Positions 12,165 to 20,459 of a stretch of 64,000 bases of DNA are shown here, piece by piece. The translations under genes and the position numbers were made by a program. Numbering within the stretch: position 1 is the first letter of the stretch; each line of letters opens with the position of its first letter. This DNA comes from Comamonas avium (GTDB taxonomy: Bacteria > Pseudomonadota > Gammaproteobacteria > Burkholderiales > Burkholderiaceae_C), in contig NZ_JACSQK010000005.1 of the NCBI RefSeq assembly GCF_014836675.1, positions 48,392-112,391 of the forward strand, in the 5' to 3' direction. A model generated the notes under the pieces. That model did not search any database, was not told where the DNA came from, and worked only from the letters and a program-made list of their open reading frames with translations.

Positions 12165-12740
12165 ATGCACGGCATGCAAGCACCGTCTCATCTTTCTGCG
12201 CCGCACCCTGCAACTCGACGCATGTGGTTGCTGGCAAGCGCAGCCGCAGTGCTGGCGGGCTGCTCCAGCACACCCCGTACCCCAAGTGCATCTCGCACTG
12301 CACCTGTAGCGCGCAGCGGCGGCTCCAGCGCACGCGCGGTAGACCCTTTGCAGCTGCAATCCGATCTGCGCGAGGCCCTGCTGGCGCGCACCATGCTGGT
12401 GGTCAACACGCCCTATACCTACGGCGGAAACTCGCCTGAAGGTGGCTTTGACTGCAGTGGCTTGATTCAGTGGGCCGTGCAGGGCATTCATACCGGCAAG
12501 CTGCCGCGCACCACATCGCAATGGGCGCAGTCCAGCACACCCGTGCAAGGACGGGGGCTGCAGCGTGGTGACTTTGTGTTTTTCAACACCATGGGCAGCA
12601 ACTATTCCCACATGGGTATTTTTGTGGGCAGTGGGCAATTTGTGCATGCACCTTCCAGCGGTGGCACGGTGCAGCGCGTGCGCATGGACAATCCGTATTT
12701 CGCCAAACGGTTCACTGAGGCGCGCAGCATCTTCGCATAG
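12165..12740 (+). CDS. NlpC/P60-family lipoprotein peptidase
   Basis: A 191-residue predicted lipoprotein. The hydrophobic segment MWLLASAAAVLAGC ends in a lipobox cysteine, followed by a Ser/Pro/Arg linker and a C-terminal NlpC/P60 papain-like domain with the catalytic Cys in GGFDCSGLIQW and His in YSHMGIFVGSG. Such enzymes cleave D-Glu/mDAP bonds in peptidoglycan stems, from the envelope. The ATG at 12165 is the most plausible start, with 12174 and 12222 also in frame; no strong ribosome site helps. A TTG-based frame extension to 12099 is less likely. Confidence 0.88.
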   Translation: MHGMQAPSHLSAPHPATRRMWLLASAAAVLAGCSSTPRTPSASRTAPVARSGGSSARAVDPLQLQSDLREALLARTMLVVNTPYTYGGNSPEGGFDCSGLIQWAVQGIHTGKLPRTTSQWAQSSTPVQGRGLQRGDFVFFNTMGSNYSHMGIFVGSGQFVHAPSSGGTVQRVRMDNPYFAKRFTEARSIFA

Positions 12741-12814
12741 CAATGGCAAGGGTATTTGCCTGACAGACAGGAGTTGTCAGACAGGTCAGCATGGTGCATT
12801 TGGAGGATGTAGCC

Positions 12815-13228
12815 ATGCCCACGACACAACCCATCCGTTTTTACGCATTGAGTGCAGTGGCTGCGCTGGCCGTGCTGACTGCCTGTGACCAGTCAGGCCC
12901 GCAAATGCGCGCAGACACTTTCCCGATGGCAGCCATTGATCGCTTTGATCAACCGCCACCAAGCAAGCCACTGTTTGGTTCTACGAACTATTTGCGCAGC
13001 CACGATGTGCTGCCTGTTGCCAAGGCAGATATCCGTGAGCCTTTGCCTGCTGCTGTGCCGCTGCCAGCGAAGGTTGAGAGCATTGAGGTCATTCAGCCGC
13101 CATCCACGGACGCTGAGGCCTCCAAGGGGCAGGGTGGGGTGACACCTGCTGCGGGCATGGCGGCGGTGATTACGGGTGCCCAGGGCGATGGTGAAAAGCA
13201 CAAACTGGACGGCGGCACAGTCAAATAG
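12815..13228 (+). CDS. Hypothetical lipoprotein
   Basis: A 137-residue protein with a signal peptide and lipobox (ALAVLTAC), then a proline-rich, low-complexity chain without recognisable domain. The ATG at 12815 has GGAGG eight bases upstream (12802-12806). It follows the NlpC gene by 74 bases in the same direction and ends before a strong bidirectional terminator. Function unknown. Confidence 0.7.
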   Translation: MPTTQPIRFYALSAVAALAVLTACDQSGPQMRADTFPMAAIDRFDQPPPSKPLFGSTNYLRSHDVLPVAKADIREPLPAAVPLPAKVESIEVIQPPSTDAEASKGQGGVTPAAGMAAVITGAQGDGEKHKLDGGTVK

Positions 13229-13267
13229 CAGCGTCGTTTGGGGTGCTGCTGTGCAGGTATAAAGAAA

Positions 13268-13300
13268 AACCCCGCAGTACTTGCGTACTGCGGGGTTTTA
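13268..13300. terminator. Bidirectional terminator
   Basis: aaccccgcagtac pairs with gtactgcggggtt around a TTGC loop (13281-13284). A-rich on the left and TTTTA on the right, it can serve both the lipoprotein gene (+) and the tRNA (-). Confidence 0.85.
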
Positions 13301-13305
13301 TATTT

Positions 13306-13382
13306 TGGTGGTCGTAGGTGGACTTGAACCACCGACATCAGCATTATGAATGCTGCGCTCTAACCAACTGAGCTACACGACC
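13306..13382 (-). tRNA. tRNA-Met (anticodon CAT)
   Basis: The minus strand folds as a complete cloverleaf: acceptor GGTCGTG/CTACGACC with encoded ACCA end, D-arm AGCTCAGTTGGTTAGAGC, anticodon arm CAGCA-TTCATAA-TGCTG, and T-loop GTTCAAGTC. The acceptor and D-arm resemble elongator Met rather than initiator or tRNA-Ile(CAT). Confidence 0.92.
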
Positions 13383-13408
13383 AAGAGAACGAAATTATAT
13401 ATCAATAT

Positions 13409-14188
13409 TTAGCGGTGAATAAAATTCGCGGGGCGCTTGTTGACAAATGCATCCATGCCTTCTTTTTGGTCCTGGGTGGCAAACAGTGCGTGGAAAAGGC
13501 GGCGTTCAAACATCACGCCATCATTGAGGCTGCCTTCGAAAGCACGGTTGACCGATTCTTTGGCAGCCATGACAGCAATTTGCGAGAAGCCGCTGATGAT
13601 GATGGCTGCGCCCAGTGCTTCTTCCATCATCTTGTCAAAGGGCACAACACGGCTGACCAAACCAGCTCGCTCGGCTTCGGTGGCGTCCATCATGCGGGCG
13701 GTCAGTGCCATATCCATGGCCTTGGCTTTGCCCACTGCACGGGGCAGGCGCTGTGTGCCGCCAGCGCCGGGGATCACACCCAGCTTGATTTCGGGTTGGC
13801 CAAACTTGGCGTTGTCAGCAGCAATGATGAAGTCGCACATCATGGCCAGCTCACAGCCGCCACCCAGCGCAAAGCCGCTGACTGCTGCTATGACGGGCTT
13901 GCGAATACTGCGAATGCTTTCCCAGTTGCGGGTAATGTAGTCACCCTTGTAGGCATCGGCAAAGCTGTACTTGGCCATGGCACCAATGTCTGCACCAGCA
14001 GCGAATGCGCGCTCGCTGCCTGTAATGATCATGCAGCCAATGCTTTCGTCAGCATCAAATGCCTTGAGCGCTTGGCCCAGCTCATCCATGAGCTGGTCAT
14101 TCAGGGCGTTGAGTTGTTTGGGGCGGTTGAGGGTAATGATGCCCACTTTGTCCGCTTCCACGCGGACCTCGATCATTTCGTATGCCAA
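13409..14188 (-). CDS. Enoyl-CoA hydratase (crotonase family)
   Basis: A 259-residue short-chain enoyl-CoA hydratase that adds water to trans-2-enoyl-CoA in beta-oxidation. Both catalytic glutamates are present: E113 in [12 protein letters not shown] and E133 in [14 protein letters not shown]. The oxyanion hole segment AFAAGADI is also conserved. It stands alone, transcribed leftward between tRNA-Met and the M61 peptidase gene, so its exact pathway cannot be set from context. Confidence 0.92.
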   Translation of the reverse strand: MAYEMIEVRVEADKVGIITLNRPKQLNALNDQLMDELGQALKAFDADESIGCMIITGSERAFAAGADIGAMAKYSFADAYKGDYITRNWESIRSIRKPVIAAVSGFALGGGCELAMMCDFIIAADNAKFGQPEIKLGVIPGAGGTQRLPRAVGKAKAMDMALTARMMDATEAERAGLVSRVVPFDKMMEEALGAAIIISGFSQIAVMAAKESVNRAFEGSLNDGVMFERRLFHALFATQDQKEGMDAFVNKRPANFIHR

Positions 14189-14257
14189 GGCTTATCTCCT
14201 AATAGTCATGTGTGGAAAACCCAGCACATGACTATACCCAAGCTGTCAGCAGATGGC

Positions 14258-16024
14258 TTATAGAGCCAGCCAGCGGTCGAGCGCCGCAGCGTCGGTGATG
14301 CTGAGCTGGAAGTTGGAGGCAGGAGCGTCAGTGACTGCTGCGGGCAAGCTCAGTGGCAAGCGAAGCAATTGACGGTCCCGAGCCACCAAGGCCGTGATGT
14401 GCAAGGTGCCACGGGCTGTGTACATATCCAGCTCTTCGAGTTTGGTGAGACGCCATGCGGGCGGTGTCTCTGCTCCAGGCAGTTCAATGCCATACCACTC
14501 ATCGCCAGCCATCATGCCGGCTTGCTCGGCCAAACCACCACGCAGCACTTGCTTGATGATGACGCTGTGCGTCTCTTGCACGCGCAGCCCCAATGCCTGG
14601 GCAGGAGCAGGTTTGTCGATGTCTGCGCGCACGCCGTGGCTGCTCAGCAGTGCTTGCAGCGGCAACTCCTGCGTACCGTGTACCCATTCCTGAAGCTCTT
14701 CATGCCAGCTGCGGCCCGTCTGCTCTTGCAGTACTGCCAGTACGTCGGCCTCGGTCATGGCGCCACCCTGGCAGCGTTGCCACAATGCGCGCATGGTGTC
14801 ATCCAGCGTGGTGTTGCCTTCTTGGCGCAGCTTCAAGTCCAGGCACATGGCCACCAAGGCCCCCTTGGTGTAGTAGCTGACGGTGGCGTTGGCTGTGTTT
14901 TCGTCTTGGCGGTAGTACTTCACCCAGGCATCAAAACTGGACTGGGCAACGCTTTGTACTTGTCGGCCCGGCGTTTGCTGCACCTGATTCAGTGTCTTGG
15001 TGATGAGTTTGAGGTAGGCCGTGCTGTCAATCAAACCTGCGCGTCGCAGCAGCAAGTCGTCGTAATAGCTGGTGAAGCCTTCAAAGAACCACAGCAGCTG
15101 CGTGTAGTTTTCTTGATCGTAGTTGTAGGGAACCAGTTCTGCAGGGCGCAGACGTTTGACATTCCAGGTGTGAAAGTACTCGTGGCTGATCAGACCCAGC
15201 AATTGAATGTAGCCGTCACTGGCCTTTTCTGTACCAATGCGCGGTAGATCGGGGCGGCTGCAAATCAGCGCTGTGGAGTTGCAATGCTCCAGCCCGCCAT
15301 AGCCATCGTGTGTCACGTTGAGCATGAATACATAGCGGCTGTGTGGTGCTACGCCCCAGAAATTGATTTCAGCTTCACAAATTTTCTGGGTATCTTGCAG
15401 CAAACGCTGGCCGTCAAACGATGCCGGTGCTCCGGCCACCACGAAGCGGTGTGGTACACCGCAGGCTGTAAAAGTGCCACTCCAGAAATCACCCATCTCT
15501 ACAGGGCAATCAACCAGTTCGTCGTAGTTGTCTGCTGCGTAGGTGCCAAAACTTTGCTCATCGACAGCGATGGCGGTCAACCCCGTTGCCAGTTGCCAGT
15601 GCGGCACTTGTGCGCAAGGCTGAATTTGAAGGCGATGGGCCTGTGCTTCTTGTCCGTGCACGCGCAGCAGCAGGCTGGTTCCGTTGAAAAAGCCCCGTCG
15701 CTGGTCCAGCCAGGCGGTGCGCACAGAGGTGTCGTAGGCGCTGACTTCGTAAGTGAGCTCCAAGGGATGCTCGGTTTGGCAGGCTACTTGCCATTGATGC
15801 TTGCTGAGCTGTTGGACAGCAATTGATTTTTCGCCTTGGCTTGCGTGCAGACCGTGCAGATTTTTGGCAAATTCACGCACCAGATAGCTGCCAGGAATCC
15901 AGACGGGCAGAGAAACGCGCTGCTGTGCACTTGGCTGTGCAATCGTCAAAGTGATGCGATACAGGTGTGCATGCAGGTCATGCAACTGAACGCGGTAATG
16001 AACGGGGGCGGTGGTGTGAGGCAT
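14258..16024 (-). CDS. M61-family metallopeptidase with PDZ domain
   Basis: A 588-residue cytosolic-type peptidase related to glycyl aminopeptidase. The zinc motif HEYFHTWNVKRLRP begins at H281, with the third ligand in WFFEGFTSYYDD. The N-terminal beta domain carries PVWIPGSYLVREFAKN and the C-terminus a PDZ domain (RGGLAEQAGMMAGDEWYGI). No signal peptide is seen. It is transcribed leftward after dsbC. Confidence 0.9.
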   Translation of the reverse strand: MPHTTAPVHYRVQLHDLHAHLYRITLTIAQPSAQQRVSLPVWIPGSYLVREFAKNLHGLHASQGEKSIAVQQLSKHQWQVACQTEHPLELTYEVSAYDTSVRTAWLDQRRGFFNGTSLLLRVHGQEAQAHRLQIQPCAQVPHWQLATGLTAIAVDEQSFGTYAADNYDELVDCPVEMGDFWSGTFTACGVPHRFVVAGAPASFDGQRLLQDTQKICEAEINFWGVAPHSRYVFMLNVTHDGYGGLEHCNSTALICSRPDLPRIGTEKASDGYIQLLGLISHEYFHTWNVKRLRPAELVPYNYDQENYTQLLWFFEGFTSYYDDLLLRRAGLIDSTAYLKLITKTLNQVQQTPGRQVQSVAQSSFDAWVKYYRQDENTANATVSYYTKGALVAMCLDLKLRQEGNTTLDDTMRALWQRCQGGAMTEADVLAVLQEQTGRSWHEELQEWVHGTQELPLQALLSSHGVRADIDKPAPAQALGLRVQETHSVIIKQVLRGGLAEQAGMMAGDEWYGIELPGAETPPAWRLTKLEELDMYTARGTLHITALVARDRQLLRLPLSLPAAVTDAPASNFQLSITDAAALDRWLAL

Positions 16025-16080
16025 GGTGCTGCTGATAGGTTCAAGCCCACGGCATGCCTGGCGGCTGTGCCGCAGATAAG

Positions 16081-16103
16081 GCAGGCAGCGTTTGGCTGCC
16101 TGC
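16081..16103 (-). terminator. Possible terminator hairpin after dsbC
   Basis: gcaggcagc pairs with gctgcctgc around GTTTG just past the dsbC stop. The following bases on the minus strand are only weakly T-rich. Confidence 0.45.
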
Positions 16104-16111
16104 AGGATGTA

Positions 16112-16825
16112 TTATTTTTTATGCGCTGCGGCCAGGTATTTTTCAACCTCGCTGGCTGGAATGGCGCCGGGCACCCGGGTATTGTCTGCAAAAATCAAAG
16201 TCGGTGTTCCCGTGATTTTGTGTTTGCGACCCAGAGCCAGATTACGCTGAATGGCATCAATGTCACAGCTGGCTGCAGCAGGTGTTTTGTCCTTCAGCAT
16301 GAGTTCATGCCAAGCTTTTTTGCTGTCCTTAGCGCACCAGATGTTGCGCGATTTTTCAGCAGAGTCACGGCTCAAAATAGGATAGAGGAACAGGTAAACC
16401 GTCACGTTGTCTACGTTTTGCAGGTCACGTTCAAAACGTTTGCAATAGCCGCAGTTGGGGTCTTCAAAGACTGCCAGCTTGCGCTCGCCCTTGCCGTGCA
16501 CGATCTTGATGGCATCAGCTAAGGGCAGATTCTTGAAGTCCACCGCTGTGAGCGTGTTGATACGGTCTTCCGTCAGGTTGCGCTGTGCTTTGGTGTCAAT
16601 CAATTCCCCCTGAATCAGATAGTCGCCGGTTTCGTTGGAGTAAAAGACATCTGTGCCGACTCGCACTTCATACAGGCCCTTCATTGGGGTGGGCTTGACT
16701 TCGTCGACCTGCTGCAGCTGGGGAATGCGCTCTGCCAAGGTTTTGGCAATTTGGTCTTGGGGCTGTGCAGCGATCGCGCTACCCCAAGCTGCTGTGGCCA
16801 ACAATGCGGCGGCTAACAATTTCAT
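16112..16825 (-). CDS. dsbC: Thiol:disulfide interchange protein DsbC
   Basis: A 237-residue periplasmic disulfide isomerase. Signal peptide MKLLAAALLATAAWGSAIA, N-terminal dimerisation domain, then a thioredoxin fold with active site CGYC (C125, C128 in EDPNCGYCKRFERDL) and a cis-Pro loop GTPTLIF. The ATG at 16825 fits the signal peptide and has GGGAA eight bases upstream; the frame extends to 16903 without support. Length is typical. Confidence 0.93.
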   Translation of the reverse strand: MKLLAAALLATAAWGSAIAAQPQDQIAKTLAERIPQLQQVDEVKPTPMKGLYEVRVGTDVFYSNETGDYLIQGELIDTKAQRNLTEDRINTLTAVDFKNLPLADAIKIVHGKGERKLAVFEDPNCGYCKRFERDLQNVDNVTVYLFLYPILSRDSAEKSRNIWCAKDSKKAWHELMLKDKTPAAASCDIDAIQRNLALGRKHKITGTPTLIFADNTRVPGAIPASEVEKYLAAAHKK

Positions 16826-16905
16826 GGCAAAGATTCCCGTGAATAAAAAACGATTAAGGCTTGGTTGATAAAGGGCCCAAAAGGTTCCCTTGGTGCCAAG
16901 CACAA

Positions 16906-18045
16906 TTAGCGGTCCAGACCCATTGCTTGGCGCGCAGTCCAGTCTTTGAGCAAGCCGCTGCGCTCAAAACTGCGCAAACCCCAGTTTCTGAGGGTTTGCA
17001 GGGGCGCTTCGGTGCGGGTAAATAGTTGCTGCAAGCCATCCATGGCCATGCCAACAGGCGCCAAGCCTGCTTTGCGCTCTCGCTCATAGCGGCGCAGCAG
17101 CTTCAAATCTCCGGTACTGCGCCAAGCATCGCGTGTTTGGAGGATACGTGCCAACGCCTGTACGTCGGCCAGCCCGATATTGAGGCCTTGGCCCGCCAGT
17201 GGGTGCACATTGTGGGCAGCATCTCCGGCCAGGACCCAGCTGGTGGGGGTACGTGCCTCAGTGGTGCCAGGAAAGGGGCCGCACCAGCGTTTGGCAACGG
17301 CCTGCTGCAAAGGCCAGGACATGCGTGGTCCGCACAGCTGCAACTGGCCCAGGCTGCTATGGCTAATTTCCATCAATGCCTGCGTGAACGATGCTTCGTC
17401 TTGCTCCAGCCAGTTGGGTGCTGCAGATTGAGGGACTGAGCATACGACAGCTACGCTGTGCCCGTCGGCGCCATCCAGGGGTAAAAAAGCCAAAATCCCT
17501 TGCGGTGAGAACCATTGGCGAGCGACTTGCCCATGAGGCAGTTCGCAGCGCAGGCGGGTGGCGATGGCGTGCTGCCCATAGGGGGTAACATCAAAATCCA
17601 CGCCAAATTCTGTGCGTGTGGTGCTGGCACGACCTTCGCAGATGGCAGTCAACGGTGCATCTACAGGCGCCCCTACTATTTCGATCTGAGGCTGATAGCG
17701 CACAGCCTCGGCCAGTCGCTGCTCCAGAGCAGGAACATCGACAATCCAGGCCAAGGCTTCTACGCCTTGGGCTCCTGCATCGAAATGCACACTGCCATCC
17801 ACATCGCCATGCACTTCCATGTGTTTGACTGTGGTGGCGTGGAGGGCATCTGGCCATGTTCGCAACGATTCCAGCATTTGCTTGGAGTTGGCGTTCAGTG
17901 CGTAGGCCCTGACGTCGGTCTGTGCTGGGGTTGAACGAGGGGCGTCAACAAGGGCCACTCGCAGCCGCTCTCGAGCCAGCAAAAGAGCCAAGGTGCGGCC
18001 GACAATGCCAGCTCCGCGGATACATACATCAAAGGTTTGCGCCAT
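16906..18045 (-). CDS. UbiH/COQ6-family FAD-dependent monooxygenase
   Basis: A 379-residue flavoprotein hydroxylase. The N-terminal Rossmann motif is GAGIVGRTLALLLAR and the second FAD motif is AGDAAHNVHPLAGQGLNIGLAD, diagnostic of the ubiquinone-biosynthesis hydroxylases (UbiH, UbiF, UbiI, UbiM). Which ring position it hydroxylates cannot be told from the sequence. The ATG at 18045 (MAQTFDVCIRGAG) is chosen because the FAD motif begins directly after it; the long frame extension to 18486 overlaps the divergent MOSC gene. Confidence 0.88.
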   Translation of the reverse strand: MAQTFDVCIRGAGIVGRTLALLLARERLRVALVDAPRSTPAQTDVRAYALNANSKQMLESLRTWPDALHATTVKHMEVHGDVDGSVHFDAGAQGVEALAWIVDVPALEQRLAEAVRYQPQIEIVGAPVDAPLTAICEGRASTTRTEFGVDFDVTPYGQHAIATRLRCELPHGQVARQWFSPQGILAFLPLDGADGHSVAVVCSVPQSAAPNWLEQDEASFTQALMEISHSSLGQLQLCGPRMSWPLQQAVAKRWCGPFPGTTEARTPTSWVLAGDAAHNVHPLAGQGLNIGLADVQALARILQTRDAWRSTGDLKLLRRYERERKAGLAPVGMAMDGLQQLFTRTEAPLQTLRNWGLRSFERSGLLKDWTARQAMGLDR

Positions 18046-18153
18046 GCGCCACATTGTAGGAGGGCTGGAGCAAGCGTTTGGACAGGACGGTTTCCCGAAA
18101 TCAACAGTGCTGCATATTTGCCTGTGCCCGTGATGCCAGATCACAATATGTGC

Positions 18154-19041
18154 ATGACAACCAATTTTGATCAAGCAGACGTCGCAGGCACGGTTGGTGC
18201 TTTGTGGGTATTTCCTGTCAAGTCCTGTGCGGGCATCTCTGTACAGCAAGCCAAATTGTTGCCCACAGGCCTGGAGTGGGATCGTGCGTGGATGGTTGTG
18301 GATGAGCAGGGCGTGTTTGTTACACAGCGCGAGGTGGCGCACATGGCTTGGGTGCAGCCGCGCATTGATGTGGACGGTGGACAGCTGCTGCTGAGTTTTC
18401 CCGGGCAGGAGGATCTGAGCATTCCTTTGGCATTGCCATGGATGACTGAGGTACCCCAACTGCACGTGCAGGTGTGGAGCTGTCACGTCAATGCCTGGGA
18501 CATGGGGCCAGAAGCGGCAAGCTGGTTCAGTCAGGCCTTAGGACGTGCTTGCCGCTTGGTCCGCTTTGACCCAGCGCAGCAGCGTCTGTCCAGCAGCAAA
18601 TGGACGGGGGGTATTCGAGCGCCCAACCAGTTTGCTGACGGCTACCCCTTGCTTGTAACGACGAGCTCGGCTTTTGCTGCCCTCAATGAGCGGTTGCAGG
18701 CACAGGGGCATGCTGTTGTAGATGGTGTGCGCTTTCGTGCCAATATTGTGCTGAATGGCCTGGCTGAGCATGAAGAAGACTATATAGACACGCTGTGGGT
18801 ACAAGCTGCTGAGCCCGTGGCCATTCGTATGGGCAAACCTTGCTCTCGCTGTCCGATCCCGAATATCGACCCTCGCACTGCTCAGTCCAGTCCTGAAGTT
18901 GGTGACACTATTCATCAGTACAGGCAGGATGCAAGGCTGGATGGTGCTATCACTTTTGGTATGAACGCCGTAGTCGCGCAGGGTGCCGGCCAGCTGCTGC
19001 AGGTGGGGCAGGCGGTTGGCGGGCTGCTGAAATTTGACTGA
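18154..19041 (+). CDS. MOSC-domain protein, YcbX type
   Basis: A protein of about 295 residues with an N-terminal MOSC beta-barrel (VGALWVFPVKSCAGISVQQA) and a C-terminal MOSC domain with the conserved cysteine block GKPCSRCPIPNIDPRT. Family members use a sulfur-bearing molybdenum cofactor; E. coli YcbX detoxifies N-hydroxylated base analogues. ATGs at 18133, 18148 and 18154 are all in frame and none has a clear ribosome site. It diverges from the UbiH-type gene. Confidence 0.82.
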   Translation: MTTNFDQADVAGTVGALWVFPVKSCAGISVQQAKLLPTGLEWDRAWMVVDEQGVFVTQREVAHMAWVQPRIDVDGGQLLLSFPGQEDLSIPLALPWMTEVPQLHVQVWSCHVNAWDMGPEAASWFSQALGRACRLVRFDPAQQRLSSSKWTGGIRAPNQFADGYPLLVTTSSAFAALNERLQAQGHAVVDGVRFRANIVLNGLAEHEEDYIDTLWVQAAEPVAIRMGKPCSRCPIPNIDPRTAQSSPEVGDTIHQYRQDARLDGAITFGMNAVVAQGAGQLLQVGQAVGGLLKFD

Positions 19042-19091
19042 AGCCAGCCACTCTTCGTTAAGATGCTGCTCAATTTTGGAGGAGTTCACCC

Positions 19092-19391
19092 ATGAAATTC
19101 GTAATGTTGGCAGCAACCGCTGCGCTGGCTCTTGCAGGTTGTGCGACACAGACGGACCCCATGGCAAAAGATGCAGCACCTTATGTTGCCAAGCCTGATT
19201 ACGAGCATGCTTTGGTATGCGACACACGCTACGACGATCTGCAAAAATGCGAAGCAACTTTGAAGATGCTGTGCGGCGACCGTGGTTTCCTTGACCTGCG
19301 TATTCGCCCTTTGCGTGAGCCTGGCAGCAGTGTTGACAGTTCCACCCACCGTCTGCTGCAGCTGCAGTGCAAGCCGCGTCCGGCCAAGTAA
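19092..19391 (+). CDS. Small hypothetical lipoprotein
   Basis: A 99-residue protein with lipobox ALALAGC after a short signal (MKFVMLAATAALALAGCATQ), then a cysteine-containing domain (VCDTRYDD, KCEATLKMLCGDRGF). No family recognised. GGAGGAG lies just before the ATG at 19092. A terminator follows. It was the last gene before ychF in the ancestral order. Confidence 0.8.
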   Translation: MKFVMLAATAALALAGCATQTDPMAKDAAPYVAKPDYEHALVCDTRYDDLQKCEATLKMLCGDRGFLDLRIRPLREPGSSVDSSTHRLLQLQCKPRPAK

Positions 19392-19409
19392 GACTCTGGC
19401 CTTGATTGC

Positions 19410-19440
19410 AACAGCCTGCCTTTTTTGGGCGGGCTGTTTT
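19410..19440 (+). terminator. Rho-independent terminator after the small lipoprotein gene
   Basis: aacagcctgcc pairs with ggcgggctgtt (one G-U pair) around TTTTTTG, followed by TTTTA. A second perfect hairpin, ggggca-atc-tgcccc, lies at 19467-19481. Confidence 0.8.
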
Positions 19441-19488
19441 ACTTTGTATCCCCGTCACGTAGATGCGGGGCAATCTGCCCCTTGCCGT

Positions 19489-19772
19489 CAGAGATTCGCC
19501 GCTCATTACAATCGGCATAAATTTTTGTGACAAACCGGCACCAAACTTTGCCAAGCAAAGTGCTTTTCATCACATCTCTCCATAGAACCAGATTCGCCCA
19601 GTGCGGATCGGGCACTTCGGCCACGCTGGTGTGGTGCCGGGTAGTGCATTGATACCAAAGGAATTTCCATGAGCCTCAAATGTGGCATCGTGGGCCTGCC
19701 CAATGTCGGCAAGTCCACCCTTTTCAACGCCCTGACCAAAGCCGGCATCGCTGCCGAGAACTATCCCTTTTG
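19489..19772 (+). repeat. Left copy of the ychF 5' region (stranded chromosomal promoter and attL)
   Basis: About 280 bases match 28751-29037 with scattered differences: the sequence around cagagattcg, the stretch tgcggatcgggcacttcggc, the ribosome site and the first 34 codons of ychF. Similarity stops at the shared core gagaactaYccYttttg. This is taken as the original chromosomal ychF promoter cut off by the island. A perfect hairpin, actttgc-caa-gcaaagt, lies at 19545-19561; the right copy has a different but also paired hairpin at the same place. Confidence 0.85.
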
Positions 19773-19773
19773 A
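19669..19773 (+). pseudogene. ychF: Truncated 5' fragment of ychF (34 codons)
   Basis: ATG at 19669 begins [20 protein letters not shown], including the P-loop, and stops at TGA 19771-19773 created by the island junction right after AENYPF. It differs from the intact gene's first 34 codons at about nine bases, all silent. Ribosome site AAAGGAA is kept, so a short P-loop peptide may still be made. It marks the left end of the island. Confidence 0.9.
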
Positions 19774-19887
19774 TGGCGTTCTGAGGAAGTCCTTGCAAAT
19801 CAATTGGATCCGATGGGTGGAAGCATCGGTCTCCTCAAAATCAGAACAAAGATGTGACTCTTTGCCGTAGAGTTTAGCTTGCTTCCA
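19759..19887 (+). repeat. Island left-end sequence, copy 1
   Basis: From aactatcccttttgatggcg onward, this sequence recurs at 23020. Shared blocks include aggaagtccttg, ccgatg-N8-catcgg (an inverted repeat kept in both copies) and a 30-base identical stretch beginning ctcctcaaaatcagaa. Likely integrase or excisionase arm sites. The rest of the gap to 20069 has a hairpin (cttcg...cgaag near 19913) but no terminator with a T-run and no gene. Confidence 0.75.
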
Positions 19888-20069
19888 CAAAAAATGGCCG
19901 TGTTTTTGGGACTTCGTATAGACGTCCGAAGACGTTGCGTGAAGTGGCTTTTGAGCCAGCAGGAGCATAGAAAAGTGTTGCTAACACACAAGCAGTTGAT
20001 CTTCTGCTAGATCTAGCGGTTCCAGTGTTGCTTGGCATAATCAATTCCAACTAAACGACAGTCTGAAAA

Positions 20070-20459
20070 ATGCCGGATCAAAGCGACCACAAGTCAGCCG
20101 CCTCCTTGTTGGATGTGGAACCATTAAAAATTGAATTGAGAAAATTCGCAGCTGACAGAAACTGGGGACAGTTTCATTCTCCCAAAAATTTAGTGATGGC
20201 CCTGACTGGAGAAGTTGGAGAGTTAACGGAATTGTTTCAATGGTTGACCGAAGACGAGTCTCGCAACGTATGCAAAGATGCGACTGCGTCAGTAAAGGTA
20301 GAGCAAGAACTGGCAGATGTGATGTTGTATCTAATTCGGTTGTCAGATGTTCTTGGTGTTGATCTCAATCGCGCCGTTTCCAGTAAGCTGAAAATCAACG
20401 CGGAAAAATATCCAGTAGGACGTGCATACGGTTCTAGCAAGAAATACGACGAACTCTGA
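20070..20459 (+). CDS. MazG-like nucleotide pyrophosphohydrolase (dCTPase/iMazG type)
   Basis: A 129-residue all-alpha NTP pyrophosphohydrolase. The metal-binding pattern ExxE...ExxD is complete: E48 and E51 (TGEVGELTE) with E80 and D83 (EQELADVMLYL). The segment FAADRNWGQFHSPKNLVMAL is typical of the short dCTPase/RS21-C6-like branch that hydrolyses (d)NTPs to NMP and pyrophosphate. Its TGA overlaps the ATG of the next gene by one base, so the two are made together. No ribosome site of note; the stranded ychF promoter reads toward it. In an island, a nucleotide-depleting or damaged-nucleotide role is an inference. Confidence 0.85.
   Translation: MPDQSDHKSAASLLDVEPLKIELRKFAADRNWGQFHSPKNLVMALTGEVGELTELFQWLTEDESRNVCKDATASVKVEQELADVMLYLIRLSDVLGVDLNRAVSSKLKINAEKYPVGRAYGSSKKYDEL

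Noticed and set aside
19570-19968. 132-codon minus frame across the left island end
   Set aside because: It is antisense to the stranded ychF 5' end; its counterpart on the right is likewise antisense to ychF.
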